NCBI RefSeq assembly: GCF_009795885.1
Contig: NZ_WTEV01000001.1
Span: forward strand, 1 to 64,000
Source of the DNA: Gilliamella sp. Pas-s25
Lineage (GTDB): Bacteria > Pseudomonadota > Gammaproteobacteria > Enterobacterales > Orbaceae
Direction: 5' to 3'
Length of the DNA stretch: 64,000 nucleotides
Part shown: one piece after another, positions 48,693 to 58,942 of the stretch
Numbering within the stretch: the first letter of the stretch is position 1
How the letters are laid out: each line of letters starts with the position of its first letter
Program-made: the position numbers and the translations under genes
The notes under the pieces: model-generated
Seen by the model: only the letters and a program-made list of their open reading frames with translations
Told to the model about the DNA's origin: nothing
The model's database searches: none

Positions 48693-49523
48693 TTGAGGTC
48701 ATTGTTAAAACTTCCAATTCGTAATAAAAATTACGGTAAAATATTGCATATAACTGATACTCATCTTTTTGCTGATGAAGATGGTTCATTGCTTGGTATT
48801 AATTCCAATGCAAGTTTTTTAGCAGTTATCAATGAAATTGGACGTAATAATAAGCAGTTTGATTTGATTGTGGCAACTGGTGACTTTGTACAAGATGGTT
48901 CTAAAAAAGCTTATGCCCGTTTTGCCGAACAAATAAGCAAGTTTAATACGCCTTGTGTGTGGTTAGCTGGTAATCATGATAACTATACTAGTATGCAAGA
49001 TGTGTTTGCAAGTTATCAGCTGGCTGATAATAAAATAGTGTTATTGGGGGATAACTGGCTGGTTGTTTTATTAAATAGCCAAGTTGTTGGTCAAGCATAT
49101 GGATTTTTACCCGAATCTGAACTTGAATTTTTACAAAATGCTTTAACTGAGCATGTTGACCGAGATGCATTAGTTTTTTTACACCATCATCCAATTAATT
49201 CTCGATGTCATTGGTTAGATCACCATATTTTAAAAAATAGTGACCAATTCGAGCAAATTATTCAAAAAAATGTTAATGTAAAGGGAATAGGTTGGGGACA
49301 CATTCATCAAAAACAAGATTATGTTTGGCATCATTGTCATGCGTTTTCAACTCCTTCAACGTGTTTTCAATTTAAGCCTGAATGTTATGATTTTCAAGTA
49401 TCAAGTGACGATGCGCCAGGTTGGCGAGAAATCACACTTAATGCTGATGGTTCTATCGAGAGCGAAGTTTATCGTTTAGCGGATAATCAGTTTTTACCCG
49501 ACGTTTCTCAAAGTGGTTATTAA
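48693..49523 (+). CDS. cpdA: 3',5'-cyclic AMP phosphodiesterase
   Basis: 276 residues. Metallophosphoesterase motifs: I-T-D-T-H-L-F, A-T-G-D-F-V-Q-D, A-G-N-H-D-N, F-L-H-H-H-P and G-H-I-H-Q. Starts with TTG 48693 behind GGAGTGAAT; R-S-L-L-K-L-P aligns with the E. coli CpdA N-terminus, which supports this start. Lowers cAMP and so CRP activity. Rare TTG start may keep translation low. Confidence 0.92.
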   Translation: MRSLLKLPIRNKNYGKILHITDTHLFADEDGSLLGINSNASFLAVINEIGRNNKQFDLIVATGDFVQDGSKKAYARFAEQISKFNTPCVWLAGNHDNYTSMQDVFASYQLADNKIVLLGDNWLVVLLNSQVVGQAYGFLPESELEFLQNALTEHVDRDALVFLHHHPINSRCHWLDHHILKNSDQFEQIIQKNVNVKGIGWGHIHQKQDYVWHHCHAFSTPSTCFQFKPECYDFQVSSDDAPGWREITLNADGSIESEVYRLADNQFLPDVSQSGY

Positions 49524-49565
49524 CGAATAGTAATAATAGTTGCGAGCTTAAAATTAACTTAAAAA

Positions 49566-51029
49566 TCATAGCAAAGGAGCAAAACAGTAGAACAGTCGTT
49601 CAACAATGCGTTGCCAAATTGGGCGTTGGTTCCATTTTTCAGTACTTATTTTATCTGAATGAGATAAATATTTTTGTAAGAGAATTGATAGTGACTGAGC
49701 AAATTCTGCATCATCAATTACCGCTGTAATTTCAAAATTAAGCCATAAGCTGCGCATATCCAAATTTACAGTGCCAACAAGGCTTAATTGATTATCGATT
49801 AAAACACTTTTGGTATGTAATAAGTTATCGTTGAATTGATAAAGTTTGACTCCACCGTTTAATAATTCAGAAAAGAAAGCCCGGCTTGCCCATTTTACCA
49901 TTAGTGAATCAATGTTTTTAGGAATAATGATGATGACTTCGACACCTCGCTGAGCTGCGGTGCATACAGCATGTAAAATATCATCAGTCGGTACTAAATA
50001 AGGTGTAGTAAAAATAATTTGTTCTTGCGCTGAATAAATTGCCGTTAATAATACTTGGTGTATCATGCTTTCCATATAACCAGGACCCGATGCGATTAAT
50101 TGCATAATATGTTTTTTATCTTCTGGTGGTTCGGCAAAATCAGTGATTTGTGGTAGGGCTAAATATTTGCCTGTTTCTAGCTGCCAATCGCAGGCATATA
50201 TAGCGCCCATGAGTGTTGTAACTGGACCATTTACTCTGACCATGATATCAACCCACTTGCCAACATGTTTATTTTGTTTGAAAAAACGTGGATCGACAAT
50301 ATTCATGCTGCCAGTATAAGTGATATAGTTATCGATAATAGCCACTTTGCGGTGTTGACGTAAGTCCAGACGTCGAAACATAAATCGAAGCAAGTTGACT
50401 TGTAAAGCTTCGACAATGATGATGCCCGCATCACGCATTCTTTTACTGGCATTAGTTTTAATAAAATGTCTGCTACCGGCAGAGTCAACCATTAATCGGC
50501 AAGTTACCCCTCGCTGTGTTGCTTGAATGAGTGCTTGCTCGACTTCGTCTGCCCGACCACCTTCATTCCAGATATAAAATACCATTTCAATATTTGACGT
50601 TGCTTGATTGATATCATCAATTAAGCGGTCAAAAATTACATTTGTTTCACTCAATAGCTCAATATGATTACCATTAATTCCATCAAGCCCTGTTTGGTGT
50701 TTACAAAGCTGGAAAATCGGCTTGCTGACTTGGCTTACGTTTTTAGTGAAGATATCTGGAAAGTCACTTAGTCGGTTAATAAACTTGGAAATCGTTGGAC
50801 GCATTTTTTGCGCTCGTTTAGCACGTTGCTGCCCTAAGTGAGCTTCGCCCAATGTAAAATAAAGGAACACACCAACAAGCGGTAAGATATAAATGACTAA
50901 CATCCATGCAATAACATAAGTCGTTGGTCTTCGTTTGAAGACAATTCGTAATGTTGTTGAAACAATAATCAGCCAATAAACAAGGAAGATCAAAGTGCTG
51001 ATTAAAGCATGAAATGAGGTAAATTGCAT
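49566..51029 (-). CDS. clsA: Cardiolipin synthase A
   Basis: 487 residues. Two N-terminal membrane helices (about 8-30 and 38-60), then two PLD HKD motifs: H-R-K-V-A-I-I-D near 225 and H-T-K-S-V-L-I-D near 405. Condenses two phosphatidylglycerols into cardiolipin at the inner membrane. Six bp downstream of yciA. Confidence 0.95.
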   Translation of the reverse strand: MQFTSFHALISTLIFLVYWLIIVSTTLRIVFKRRPTTYVIAWMLVIYILPLVGVFLYFTLGEAHLGQQRAKRAQKMRPTISKFINRLSDFPDIFTKNVSQVSKPIFQLCKHQTGLDGINGNHIELLSETNVIFDRLIDDINQATSNIEMVFYIWNEGGRADEVEQALIQATQRGVTCRLMVDSAGSRHFIKTNASKRMRDAGIIIVEALQVNLLRFMFRRLDLRQHRKVAIIDNYITYTGSMNIVDPRFFKQNKHVGKWVDIMVRVNGPVTTLMGAIYACDWQLETGKYLALPQITDFAEPPEDKKHIMQLIASGPGYMESMIHQVLLTAIYSAQEQIIFTTPYLVPTDDILHAVCTAAQRGVEVIIIIPKNIDSLMVKWASRAFFSELLNGGVKLYQFNDNLLHTKSVLIDNQLSLVGTVNLDMRSLWLNFEITAVIDDAEFAQSLSILLQKYLSHSDKISTEKWNQRPIWQRIVERLFYCFAPLL

Positions 51030-51035
51030 ATTTAC

Positions 51036-51491
51036 TTAGCTATGAGTTAGATTCAGTTTAGCTATTGGATCTTTAGTACAATCATAATGTTGAAAAACCT
51101 CAGGTAATGGTTTGGGATTATTATGTTTATCTACTGAAACATAAGTGAATACAGCATCTGTTATGCAAAAACGTTGTGTAGTGTCAGATGTATCAATGAC
51201 TTTTTTAACCCAAACTTCAATACCTATCGTGATTGATGTTTTTCCTGTTTTGATGCAACGCGCATAACAACAAACAACATCACCGACCATTGCTGGTTTG
51301 TAAAATGTAATGCTACTAGCATTAACTGTTACAACTCGATTTCTCGCGATCTCTTTTGATAAAATACCGCCAGCAAGATCCATTTGAGACATGATCCACC
51401 CACCAAAAATGTGTCCGTGAGGATTGGTATCAGCCGGCATGGCAAGCGTTCTAAGCACTAATTGACCTTTAGGGGTTGTATCTTGTGTCAT
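51036..51491 (-). CDS. yciA: Acyl-CoA thioesterase YciA
   Basis: 151 residues, hotdog fold. Conserved D-T-N-P-H-G-H-I-F-G-G-W-I-M-S-Q-M-D near residues 19-36 with the catalytic Asp. Broad-specificity acyl-CoA hydrolase. The yciB-yciA-cls neighbourhood matches enteric genomes. Confidence 0.94.
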   Translation of the reverse strand: MTQDTTPKGQLVLRTLAMPADTNPHGHIFGGWIMSQMDLAGGILSKEIARNRVVTVNASSITFYKPAMVGDVVCCYARCIKTGKTSITIGIEVWVKKVIDTSDTTQRFCITDAVFTYVSVDKHNNPKPLPEVFQHYDCTKDPIAKLNLTHS

Positions 51492-51516
51492 GCTAAAATA
51501 CTCCGTTTGTTATAAC

Positions 51517-52062
51517 TTATTGTTTATTATCTATATCTTTATTCATATTTTTGTAAATATAGATACCTGATATTAACGATAATAGTAACGATGCGGCAGG
51601 TAAAATAAATACTTTAAATATCCAAAAGAAATCATCAGTCGTGTAATAGGTTGCACCTAAACTAATGGCGCCACATAATATAAAAAAGAAGATCCATAAT
51701 AAATTGAGTTTATTCCAAATAGCAGTATCGAGCTGTATTTCTTTGCCAAGCATTTTTTGAAGTAGGTTTTTTTTAAAAATAAATTGGCTAACTAATAAGG
51801 CTGTGGCAAATAAAAAATTAATAATAGTGACTTTCCATTTGATGATATTTGGGTCACGCAAATAAAGTGTAAATCCACCGAAAACCATGATCATTAGATA
51901 AGAAATCAACTCTACTTTATCTATTTTTCTATATAGAATAAGAATGAGAAGAAAACATACTGTTGCCGCGATCATTAATGCTTGAACGCCAACAAAGACA
52001 TCATACATGGTTAGAAAAATAAAAAAGCATATAAGCGGAATAAAGTTTAAAAGTTGTTTCAT
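51517..52062 (-). CDS. yciB: Inner-membrane septation protein YciB
   Basis: 181 residues with five or six hydrophobic helices. F-I-P-L-I-C-F-F near the start, D-P-N-I-I-K-W-K and W-N-K-L-N-L-L-W-I are the IspZ/YciB pattern. Needed for normal envelope and septum formation in relatives. 25 bp upstream of yciA. Confidence 0.92.
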   Translation of the reverse strand: MKQLLNFIPLICFFIFLTMYDVFVGVQALMIAATVCFLLILILYRKIDKVELISYLMIMVFGGFTLYLRDPNIIKWKVTIINFLFATALLVSQFIFKKNLLQKMLGKEIQLDTAIWNKLNLLWIFFFILCGAISLGATYYTTDDFFWIFKVFILPAASLLLSLISGIYIYKNMNKDIDNKQ

Positions 52063-52111
52063 TTAATTATTAACCTAGTACAAAAGATGAGTTGGTATAT
52101 TGTAAATAAGT

Positions 52112-52133
52112 AAAAAGCCTATTGGAATAGGCT
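52112..52133 (-). terminator. fur terminator
   Basis: On the minus strand the fur TAA leads straight into GCCTATT, loop CC, AATAGGC and TTTTTAC. Stem and U-run are complete. Confidence 0.8.
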
Positions 52134-52585
52134 TATTTTTTGTGATGAAGTTCAGGATGCGCTTTACAGTTACCAGATTGACAATGCCCATAAAGATATA
52201 AACTGTGAAAAGTTAATGTTACACCATATTGTTCGGCGATTTCTTTTTGTCTCGCATTAATAATATCATCGCGAAACTCAAATACTTCGCCACAATCTAA
52301 ACAAATTAAATGATCGTGATGTTGCTGTGTAGCTAGTTCGAAAACTGCTTTGCCACCCTCAAAGTTATGGCGTGTCACAATGCCTGCATCGTCAAATTGA
52401 TTCAAAACACGATAAACGGTTGCAAGCCCGATTTCTTCACCCATATCAAGTAGTTTTTTATAAAGATCTTCTACTGTAATATGTTGACATGAAGGATCGC
52501 GTAATAACTCTAAAATCTTTAATCGAGGTAGTGTAACCTTTAAACCAGCGCTTTTGAGTGCCGCATTATTATCATGATTTGTCAT
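52133..52585 (-). CDS. fur: Ferric uptake regulator Fur
   Basis: 150 residues from ATG 52585, chosen because GGAAAG lies upstream. Winged helix (1-80) with T-L-P-R-L-K-I-L and A-T-V-Y-R-V-L-N-Q-F-D. Metal sites: H-H-D-H-L-I-C-L-D-C-G and the C-x4-C of C-Q-S-G-N-C. Iron-dependent repressor. fldA lies upstream in the same direction, as in E. coli. Confidence 0.96.
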   Translation of the reverse strand: MTNHDNNAALKSAGLKVTLPRLKILELLRDPSCQHITVEDLYKKLLDMGEEIGLATVYRVLNQFDDAGIVTRHNFEGGKAVFELATQQHHDHLICLDCGEVFEFRDDIINARQKEIAEQYGVTLTFHSLYLYGHCQSGNCKAHPELHHKK

Positions 52586-52662
52586 ATTACTTTCCATTAG
52601 TGATGAATAATTACCTATTATAGGAACTATATACGGTAAATAAAAGAAATCATTTTAATAGT

Positions 52663-53175
52663 TTAAATTTTCATTTCGGTTTTAACTTGGTTCACCCAAT
52701 TGTTAATTCTTTCTTCAGTTAATTCGGGTTGACGATCTTCGTCAATCGCTAAACCAACAAAATGTGCGTCATCAACTAAACTTTTTGACGCTTCAAAACT
52801 ATAACCTTCGGTTGACCAATGCCCAACAATCTTAGCTCCTTTAGGCTCAATAATATCGCGAAGTGTTCCCATGGCATCACAAAAATATTCGGCATAGTCT
52901 TCTTGATCGCCACAACCAAAAATCGCCACAGTTTTACCGTTAAAATCAATTTTTTCTAAATTAGGGAAAAAGTCATCCCAGTCTGCTTGTGATTCGCCAT
53001 AGTACCAAGTTGGAATGCCAAAAAATAGATAATTGTATTGTTCAATGTTTTCTTTAGTGGCTTTTGCAATGTCAAAAAGCTCGGCGTTGTCACTACCTAA
53101 AATGAGTTGGATTTGCTTAGCTACATTTTCTGTGTTGCCAGTATCACTACCAAAAAAAATACCAACTTGTTTCAT
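52663..53175 (-). CDS. fldA: Flavodoxin
   Basis: 170 residues from ATG 53175. FMN phosphate loop F-F-G-S-D-T-G-N-T-E-N at residues 6-16; F-G-I-P-T-W-Y-Y-G-E with the FMN-stacking Trp, and the long-chain loop near 120-140. Low-potential electron carrier that substitutes ferredoxin under low iron. Adjacent to fur. Confidence 0.95.
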   Translation of the reverse strand: MKQVGIFFGSDTGNTENVAKQIQLILGSDNAELFDIAKATKENIEQYNYLFFGIPTWYYGESQADWDDFFPNLEKIDFNGKTVAIFGCGDQEDYAEYFCDAMGTLRDIIEPKGAKIVGHWSTEGYSFEASKSLVDDAHFVGLAIDEDRQPELTEERINNWVNQVKTEMKI

Positions 53176-53352
53176 ATTTGTACCTTTATTATTTTCGATA
53201 TTAAAATATTCTAGAAGTATATCATTGTCACTTACTATCAGCAATAATCCTGACTAACCCTAAACATAACTTATTATTTGCTATACAATTTATTTATCTT
53301 GCATTAGAATTATCGCCTGTTTTTATATTAATTTAGGCTGTGGAATGTCTTT

Positions 53353-54522
53353 ATGAACTTGCATGAATATCAATCTAAATATCTTTTTAAACAATATAAT
53401 TTGCCCGTACCTGAGGGGTATGTTTGTAATTCAATTAATGAAGTACAAGATACGTTATCTGAATTATCTTCACAGGCAGATTCAGGCCTTTGGGTTGCTA
53501 AATGTCAAGTTCATGCCGGCGGGAGAGGTAAAGCCGGTGGCGTTATATGTACTCAAAGTTATGATGAAATAAAGCAATTTGCTGAAAAATGGTTGGGGCA
53601 GTTTCTTGTTACTTATCAAACCACCGATAAAGGTCAGCCAGTTAATAAGATTTTAATTGAAAAGGCGTCTAATATTCAGAAAGAACTGTATTTAGGCGCG
53701 GTGGTCGATCGCAGTTCGAAGCGTATTGTGATTATGGCATCAACAGAAGGTGGCGTTGATATAGAAAGCGTTGCCGAAAAATCACCACACTTAATTTATA
53801 AAACTTCACTTGATCCTCTGGCAGGTCCTTGTGCTTATCAAGGTCGTGAACTTGCGTTTAAATTGGGGTTAACAGGAAAATTAGTTAATCAGTTTACAAA
53901 ATTATTTGTTAATTTTGCAAAACTCTTTTTAGAAAATGATGTTTCACTAGCCGAAATCAATCCGTTAGTGATTACTGATTCAGAAGAACTTATTTGTTTA
54001 GATGCTAAAGTTGTTTTAGATGATAACGCGCTTTTTAGGCATCCAAACTTAACTATTTTAAGAGATACAACTCAAGAGGATGAGCGTGAGTCAATTGCTA
54101 CAAAACAAGGTATTAGCTATGTATCATTAAATGGCAATATTGGCTGTATGGTTAATGGCGCAGGTCTTGCGATGGCAACGATGGATATTATTAAACTATA
54201 TGGCGGTGAACCAGCTAACTTTTTGGATGTCGGTGGTGGTACAACGAAAGAACGCGTTGCTGAAGCATTTAAGTTAATATTATCTGATACAAATGTGAAA
54301 GCGATTTTGGTTAATATTTTTGGTGGTATTGTTCGTTGCGATTTAATTGCTGATGGTGTTATTAGTGCAATTAAAGAAATCGGCCTGACTGTTCCCGTTG
54401 TTGTTCGTCTTGAAGGTAATAATGCTGAGCTTGCTCGAGAAATTTTAGCGAAAAGTGAATTAAATATTATTACTGCAGAAAGTTTAACCGATGCTGCTCA
54501 AAAAATTGTCGCTGTTGCCTAA
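53353..54522 (+). CDS. sucC: Succinyl-CoA ligase beta subunit
   Basis: 389 residues. ATP-grasp start [19 protein letters not shown] and N-P-L-V-I-T; C-terminal G-G-G-T-T-K-E-R-V and G-I-V-R-C-D. Converts succinyl-CoA to succinate with substrate-level phosphorylation. Followed by sucD 27 bp later. sucA and sucB are not upstream, where E. coli has them. Confidence 0.96.
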   Translation: MNLHEYQSKYLFKQYNLPVPEGYVCNSINEVQDTLSELSSQADSGLWVAKCQVHAGGRGKAGGVICTQSYDEIKQFAEKWLGQFLVTYQTTDKGQPVNKILIEKASNIQKELYLGAVVDRSSKRIVIMASTEGGVDIESVAEKSPHLIYKTSLDPLAGPCAYQGRELAFKLGLTGKLVNQFTKLFVNFAKLFLENDVSLAEINPLVITDSEELICLDAKVVLDDNALFRHPNLTILRDTTQEDERESIATKQGISYVSLNGNIGCMVNGAGLAMATMDIIKLYGGEPANFLDVGGGTTKERVAEAFKLILSDTNVKAILVNIFGGIVRCDLIADGVISAIKEIGLTVPVVVRLEGNNAELAREILAKSELNIITAESLTDAAQKIVAVA

Positions 54523-54549
54523 TAATAGGGAGCGTGGAGAATAGTTATT

Positions 54550-55422
54550 ATGTCAATTTTAGTTAATAAAGAAACCAAAGTTATCTGCCAAGGATTCACT
54601 GGTAGTCAAGGATCTTTCCATTCACAGCAAGCACTTGCTTATGGTACCAAGTTAGTTGGTGGCGTGACGCCAGGCAAAGGTGGTACAATTCATTTGGGTT
54701 TACCCGTTTTTAATACAGTTAAAGAAGCGGTTGAAGCAACAGGTGCAACAGCAAGTGTCATTTATGTGCCAGCCGCATTTGGTAAAGATTCGATTTTAGA
54801 AGCAATTGATGCAGGTATTAAACTAATTGTCTGTATTACTGAAGGTATCCCAACTTTAGATATGTTAGTTGTTAAAGAAAAATTAAGGCTAAATGATGTC
54901 GTAATGATTGGACCGAACTGTCCGGGGATTATTGTCCCAGATGAATGTAAAATAGGTATTATGCCAGGTCATATTCATCGAGCAGGAAAGGTGGGGATCG
55001 TTTCTCGTTCTGGAACACTAACTTATGAAGCGGTTAAACAAACAACCGATATCGGTTTAGGGCAATCTGTGTGTGTGGGTATTGGAGGTGATCCTATTCC
55101 AGGTAGCGATTTTATTTCTATTTTAGCGTTACTTGAGCAAGATCCTAAAACTGAAGTTATTGTGATGATTGGCGAAATTGGTGGTAGCGCTGAAGAAGAA
55201 GCCGCTGAATATGTTAAAAAACATGTAACTAAGCCTGTGATTGCTTATATCGCCGGTGTTTCTGCTCCATCAGGCAAACGCATGGGGCATGCAGGAGCCA
55301 TTATTTCGGGTAATAAAGGCACCGCGGTGGAAAAATCTAAAGCATTGCAATCGGCAGGTATTACGGTTGTAACAAGTCTTACTGATATCGGCGATGCTGT
55401 AAAAAAACAAATTACGATATAG
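54550..55422 (+). CDS. sucD: Succinyl-CoA ligase alpha subunit
   Basis: 290 residues. CoA-binding Rossmann part with [17 protein letters not shown], and the phosphohistidine loop M-G-H-A-G-A-I-I (about 244-251). Forms the ligase with SucC. Confidence 0.96.
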   Translation: MSILVNKETKVICQGFTGSQGSFHSQQALAYGTKLVGGVTPGKGGTIHLGLPVFNTVKEAVEATGATASVIYVPAAFGKDSILEAIDAGIKLIVCITEGIPTLDMLVVKEKLRLNDVVMIGPNCPGIIVPDECKIGIMPGHIHRAGKVGIVSRSGTLTYEAVKQTTDIGLGQSVCVGIGGDPIPGSDFISILALLEQDPKTEVIVMIGEIGGSAEEEAAEYVKKHVTKPVIAYIAGVSAPSGKRMGHAGAIISGNKGTAVEKSKALQSAGITVVTSLTDIGDAVKKQITI

Positions 55423-55427
55423 TTTTT

Positions 55428-55441
55428 TTGATGTATATCAA
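55428..55441 (+). promoter_or_regulatory. FNR box of the cydAB promoter
   Basis: TTGAT-GTAT-ATCAA is an exact FNR consensus (TTGAT-N4-ATCAA) just after sucD. A TATAAT -10 at 55465-55470 puts the site centre about 42 bases before the expected transcription start, the class II activator position. Confidence 0.75.
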
Positions 55442-55522
55442 TTATTATTTTGTAATTATCTGTGTATAATGTTCATCAATAACGTAAAAAATTTGTGAGC
55501 ATTTGAGATTTAGGGAGCGTTT

Positions 55523-57094
55523 ATGTTAGATATAGTAGAAATTTCACGTCTCCAGTTTGCACTCACTGCAATGTATCATTTTATTTTTGTACCATTAACG
55601 CTGGGTTTAGCGTTTATGCTAGCAATTATGGAAACGGTATACGTTGTTAGTGGCAAGCAAGTTTGGAAAGATATGACAAAATTCTGGGGCAAGCTGTTTG
55701 CTATCAACTTCGCTGTTGGGGTCGCAACTGGCTTGACCATGGAATTTCAATTTGGTACTAACTGGTCTTATTATTCACATTATGTGGGTGATATTTTTGG
55801 TGCGCCATTAGCCATTGAAGGTTTAATGGCATTTTTCTTAGAATCAACCATGGTAGGTTTATTCTTTTTTGGTTGGGATAGATTAAGCCGTGGTAAACAT
55901 TTAATGGTAACTTGGTGTGTTGCATTCGGTTCTAATCTTTCAGCACTTTGGATCTTAGTTGCTAATGGGTGGATGCAATTCCCAGTGGGTTCTGAATTTA
56001 ACCCAATTAATTCACGCATGGAAATGGCGAACTTTTTTGAGTTGATTACTAACACCGTTGCTCAATATAAATTTGTTCATACCGTTGCTGCTGGTTATTT
56101 GACCGGTGCGATCTTTGTATTAAGCATCAGCTCTTATTATTTACTAAAAAAACGGGATGTTGGATTTGCAAAACGTTCTTTTGCTGTGGCTGCTCCCTTT
56201 GGTCTTATCATGTCAATTGTAGTTGCTATTATGGGCGATGAAGCGGGGCACGAACTGACAACTGTCCAACCTGCTAAACTTGCTGCCATTGAAGCTGAAT
56301 GGGAAACTCAACCAGCACCTGCATCGTTCAATGTGATTGCCTTTCCGTCACAAAAGAATAAAGAAAATTTATTTGCAATAGAAATTCCTTATGCAATGGG
56401 CATAATGGCCACGCGTTCATTTGACACGCAAGTAACTGGATTAAGAGATATATTAGCGAATAACGAAACGAGAATTCGTAAAGGTATTTTAGCTTATACA
56501 AATTTAGAAAAAATCCAACAAGGCAATCAAGATCCTGACGTCCTTAAAGCATTTGAGGATAATAAAGCTGATTTAGGCTATGGTTATCTAGTTAAACGCT
56601 TTACCGATCGTGATAATCTAACTATTCCTCAAGCGACTGAAGAACATATTAAAGCTGCGACAGAGGACTCAATACCTACAGTATGGCCACTATTTTGGGC
56701 ATTTAGAGTGATGGTAGGTCTAGGTGTGTTAATGATTCTTGGGACTGGATTTGCGTTATGGACAACATATAAAAATAAAATTGGTGAAAAACGTTGGTTA
56801 CATCGTTTATTAGTTCTATTTTTACCGTTCCCTTGGTTAGCCTGTGAATCTGGTTGGTTTGTTGCAGAATATGGACGTCAACCTTGGGCTATTCAAGATA
56901 TTTTACCAACTGGAGTGGCAAATTCATCATTAACAGCGGGTGAAGTGTTATTCACTATGGTACTTATTTGTGGGCTTTATACATTGTTCTTAGTTGCTGA
57001 ATTATTCTTAATGTTTAAATTTGCTCGCTTAGGACCAAGTTCTTTGGGCACTGGCAACTATCATTATGAAAAAACACAACCGATAACAAAATAA
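55523..57094 (+). CDS. cydA: Cytochrome bd ubiquinol oxidase subunit I
   Basis: 523 residues, nine or so membrane helices. Heme ligand His19 in A-M-Y-H-F-I-F; quinol-binding Q-loop between helices 6 and 7; [13 protein letters not shown] in the second heme region. High-affinity oxidase used at low oxygen. Ribosome site AGGGAGCG. Confidence 0.97.
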   Translation: MLDIVEISRLQFALTAMYHFIFVPLTLGLAFMLAIMETVYVVSGKQVWKDMTKFWGKLFAINFAVGVATGLTMEFQFGTNWSYYSHYVGDIFGAPLAIEGLMAFFLESTMVGLFFFGWDRLSRGKHLMVTWCVAFGSNLSALWILVANGWMQFPVGSEFNPINSRMEMANFFELITNTVAQYKFVHTVAAGYLTGAIFVLSISSYYLLKKRDVGFAKRSFAVAAPFGLIMSIVVAIMGDEAGHELTTVQPAKLAAIEAEWETQPAPASFNVIAFPSQKNKENLFAIEIPYAMGIMATRSFDTQVTGLRDILANNETRIRKGILAYTNLEKIQQGNQDPDVLKAFEDNKADLGYGYLVKRFTDRDNLTIPQATEEHIKAATEDSIPTVWPLFWAFRVMVGLGVLMILGTGFALWTTYKNKIGEKRWLHRLLVLFLPFPWLACESGWFVAEYGRQPWAIQDILPTGVANSSLTAGEVLFTMVLICGLYTLFLVAELFLMFKFARLGPSSLGTGNYHYEKTQPITK

Positions 57095-57113
57095 GGCATA
57101 GGGAGTATACACA

Positions 57114-58250
57114 ATGATTGATTACGAAATTGTACGCGTCATCTGGTGGGTGCTGATTAGTGTTGTTTTAATCGGTTTTGTTGTCACAGATGGCTTTGAT
57201 ATGGGCGTGGGTATTTTATTACCTTTTATCGGTAAAACAGATACGGAACGTCGTATTATGATTAATGCAATTGCGCCTCATTGGGATGGTAACCAAGTTT
57301 GGTTAATTACCGCTGGAGCGGGAATATTTGCCGCCTGGCCTATGGCCTATGCTGCGTCATTTTCTGGCTTTTATATTGCGATGATTTTAGTGCTTTGTGC
57401 GCTGTTTTTTAGACCAATTGGTTTTGATTATCGCAGTAAGCTAGAAAATTCAAAATGGCGTAATTTATGGGATGCTGGCATTTTTGCTGGTAGCTTTGTA
57501 CCTGCACTCGTTTTTGGGGTCGCTTTTGGCAATTTATTAGAAGGAGTTCCATTTAGATTTGATAACTCTTATCGCGTGTTTTATGATGGTAACTTCTTTG
57601 GTTTGCTTAATCCTTTTGCATTATTGACTGGCGTTGTGAGCTTAATGTTATTTGTTGCTCATGGTGGAGCATGGTTACAAATGAAAACATCAGGTGAGCT
57701 CTATTTAAGAGCCAGAAAAGCTACACAAATCGCTAGTTTAGTTATGTTAATTGCATTTGTGTTAGCAGGTGTTTGGGTGGCATTTGGTATTCATGGTTAT
57801 GAAGTTACTAGTGTGATTGATTATACTGCGTCATCTCATCCGCTAAGTAAAACAGTATCTACTGATGCATCGTGGTTAGCCAATTATATGAATTATCCTA
57901 TTTTATGGATAGTGCCTGCTTTGGGTGTAATATTACCACTATTAACTATTCTTTTTTCTAGTTTAAATAAAAATGCATTAGTATTTATTTCATCAATATT
58001 AACCATTGCGTGTGTTCTATTCACCTATGGCATTGCAACTTTCCCATTCATTATGCCTTCAAGCATTATGCCAAATGCAAGTTTGACAATATGGGATGCA
58101 TCATCAAGTCAATTAACACTTAATATTATGTTTGTTGTTGTTCTTATATTTTTACCTATTGTTCTTTTTTATACCATTTGGTCATATATTAAAATGTTTG
58201 GAAGACTGGATAAAAATCATATCGAAAATAATAAACATTCTCTTTATTAA
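57114..58250 (+). CDS. cydB: Cytochrome bd ubiquinol oxidase subunit II
   Basis: 378 residues, eight membrane helices. W-W-V-L-I-S-V-V-L-I-G-F, D-G-F-D-M-G-V-G and P-H-W-D-G-N-Q-V-W are family landmarks. Second gene of cydABX. Confidence 0.97.
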   Translation: MIDYEIVRVIWWVLISVVLIGFVVTDGFDMGVGILLPFIGKTDTERRIMINAIAPHWDGNQVWLITAGAGIFAAWPMAYAASFSGFYIAMILVLCALFFRPIGFDYRSKLENSKWRNLWDAGIFAGSFVPALVFGVAFGNLLEGVPFRFDNSYRVFYDGNFFGLLNPFALLTGVVSLMLFVAHGGAWLQMKTSGELYLRARKATQIASLVMLIAFVLAGVWVAFGIHGYEVTSVIDYTASSHPLSKTVSTDASWLANYMNYPILWIVPALGVILPLLTILFSSLNKNALVFISSILTIACVLFTYGIATFPFIMPSSIMPNASLTIWDASSSQLTLNIMFVVVLIFLPIVLFYTIWSYIKMFGRLDKNHIENNKHSLY

Positions 58251-58259
58251 GGAACTACT

Positions 58260-58370
58260 ATGTATTACGTTTTATGGTTTATAGGACTTATTGCTGCATG
58301 TATGCTATCCGCTGTAATTGGCTTATGGGTTGAGCGAGACAGTAGCGAAAAAGAGTCTAATAACAAATAA
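58260..58370 (+). CDS. cydX: Cytochrome bd small subunit CydX
   Basis: A 36-residue frame starts at ATG 58260, 9 bp after cydB, with AAGGAAC upstream. One helix: M-Y-Y-V-L-W-F-I-G-L-I-A-A-C-M-L; then G-L-W-V-E-R and a polar tail. The W-F-x-G and W-x-E residues match CydX, which stabilises the heme b595/d site. Confidence 0.9.
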   Translation: MYYVLWFIGLIAACMLSAVIGLWVERDSSEKESNNK

Positions 58371-58389
58371 TATGATTTAAAAAGTAATA

Positions 58390-58416
58390 AAAAAGGTGGC
58401 AAATAGCCACCTTTTT
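58390..58416 (+). terminator. cydABX terminator
   Basis: AAAAAGGTGGC, loop AAATA, GCCACCTTTTTT; 20 bp past cydX. Confidence 0.9.
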
Positions 58417-58451
58417 TATTTTTGGATATGCTGTTAAAAATAAATAATAAA

Positions 58452-58466
58452 TGATAATTGTTTTCA
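58452..58466. promoter_or_regulatory. Possible Fur-like box upstream of ybgC-tolQRA
   Basis: TGATAAT-T-GTTTTCA agrees with the 7-1-7 Fur pattern TGATAAT-N-ATTATCA at 12 of 14 positions. It lies 81 bp before the ybgC start. AT-rich background makes chance matches likely. Confidence 0.3.
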
Positions 58467-58546
58467 TTTGATTTTTTTCATATCATAGTGCAGCGAATTT
58501 TGTATTCAGATATAATAGTCTCAAATTTAATTAGTGCGATTTGAAC

Positions 58547-58942
58547 ATGAAACAATTTATATGGAATGCAAGAGTTTATTATGAAGACACAGATGCGGGT
58601 GGTGTCGTTTACCATGCTAGGTATCTTGCTTTTTTTGAACGAGCTAGGACAGAAATGCTAAGGCAACTTAATATTAGCCAGCAAAAGCTATTACAAGAAA
58701 GTATTGCTTTTGTGGTTAAAAAGATGGATATTAGCTACCATTTCCCAGCTCGTTTAGATGATATGCTGACTATTAAGACTAGTGCTGAGCAAGTTCGCAA
58801 GGCGTCTATTATTTTTAAGCAGACTATTTTTAATCAAAATAACCAAGTTATCAGCACAGCGGATGTTCTTATTGCTTGTGTGAATATCACTAAGATGAAG
58901 CCATGTGGGCTTCCTGAGTTATTAGTTTTGGAGTTTATATGA
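58547..58942 (+). CDS. ybgC: Tol-Pal associated acyl-CoA thioesterase YbgC
   Basis: 131 residues from ATG 58547 (TTG 58541 is in frame but less likely). Hotdog motif [16 protein letters not shown] with the catalytic Asp. Overlaps tolQ by four bases (ATGA). Standard first gene of the tol cluster. Confidence 0.94.
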   Translation: MKQFIWNARVYYEDTDAGGVVYHARYLAFFERARTEMLRQLNISQQKLLQESIAFVVKKMDISYHFPARLDDMLTIKTSAEQVRKASIIFKQTIFNQNNQVISTADVLIACVNITKMKPCGLPELLVLEFI

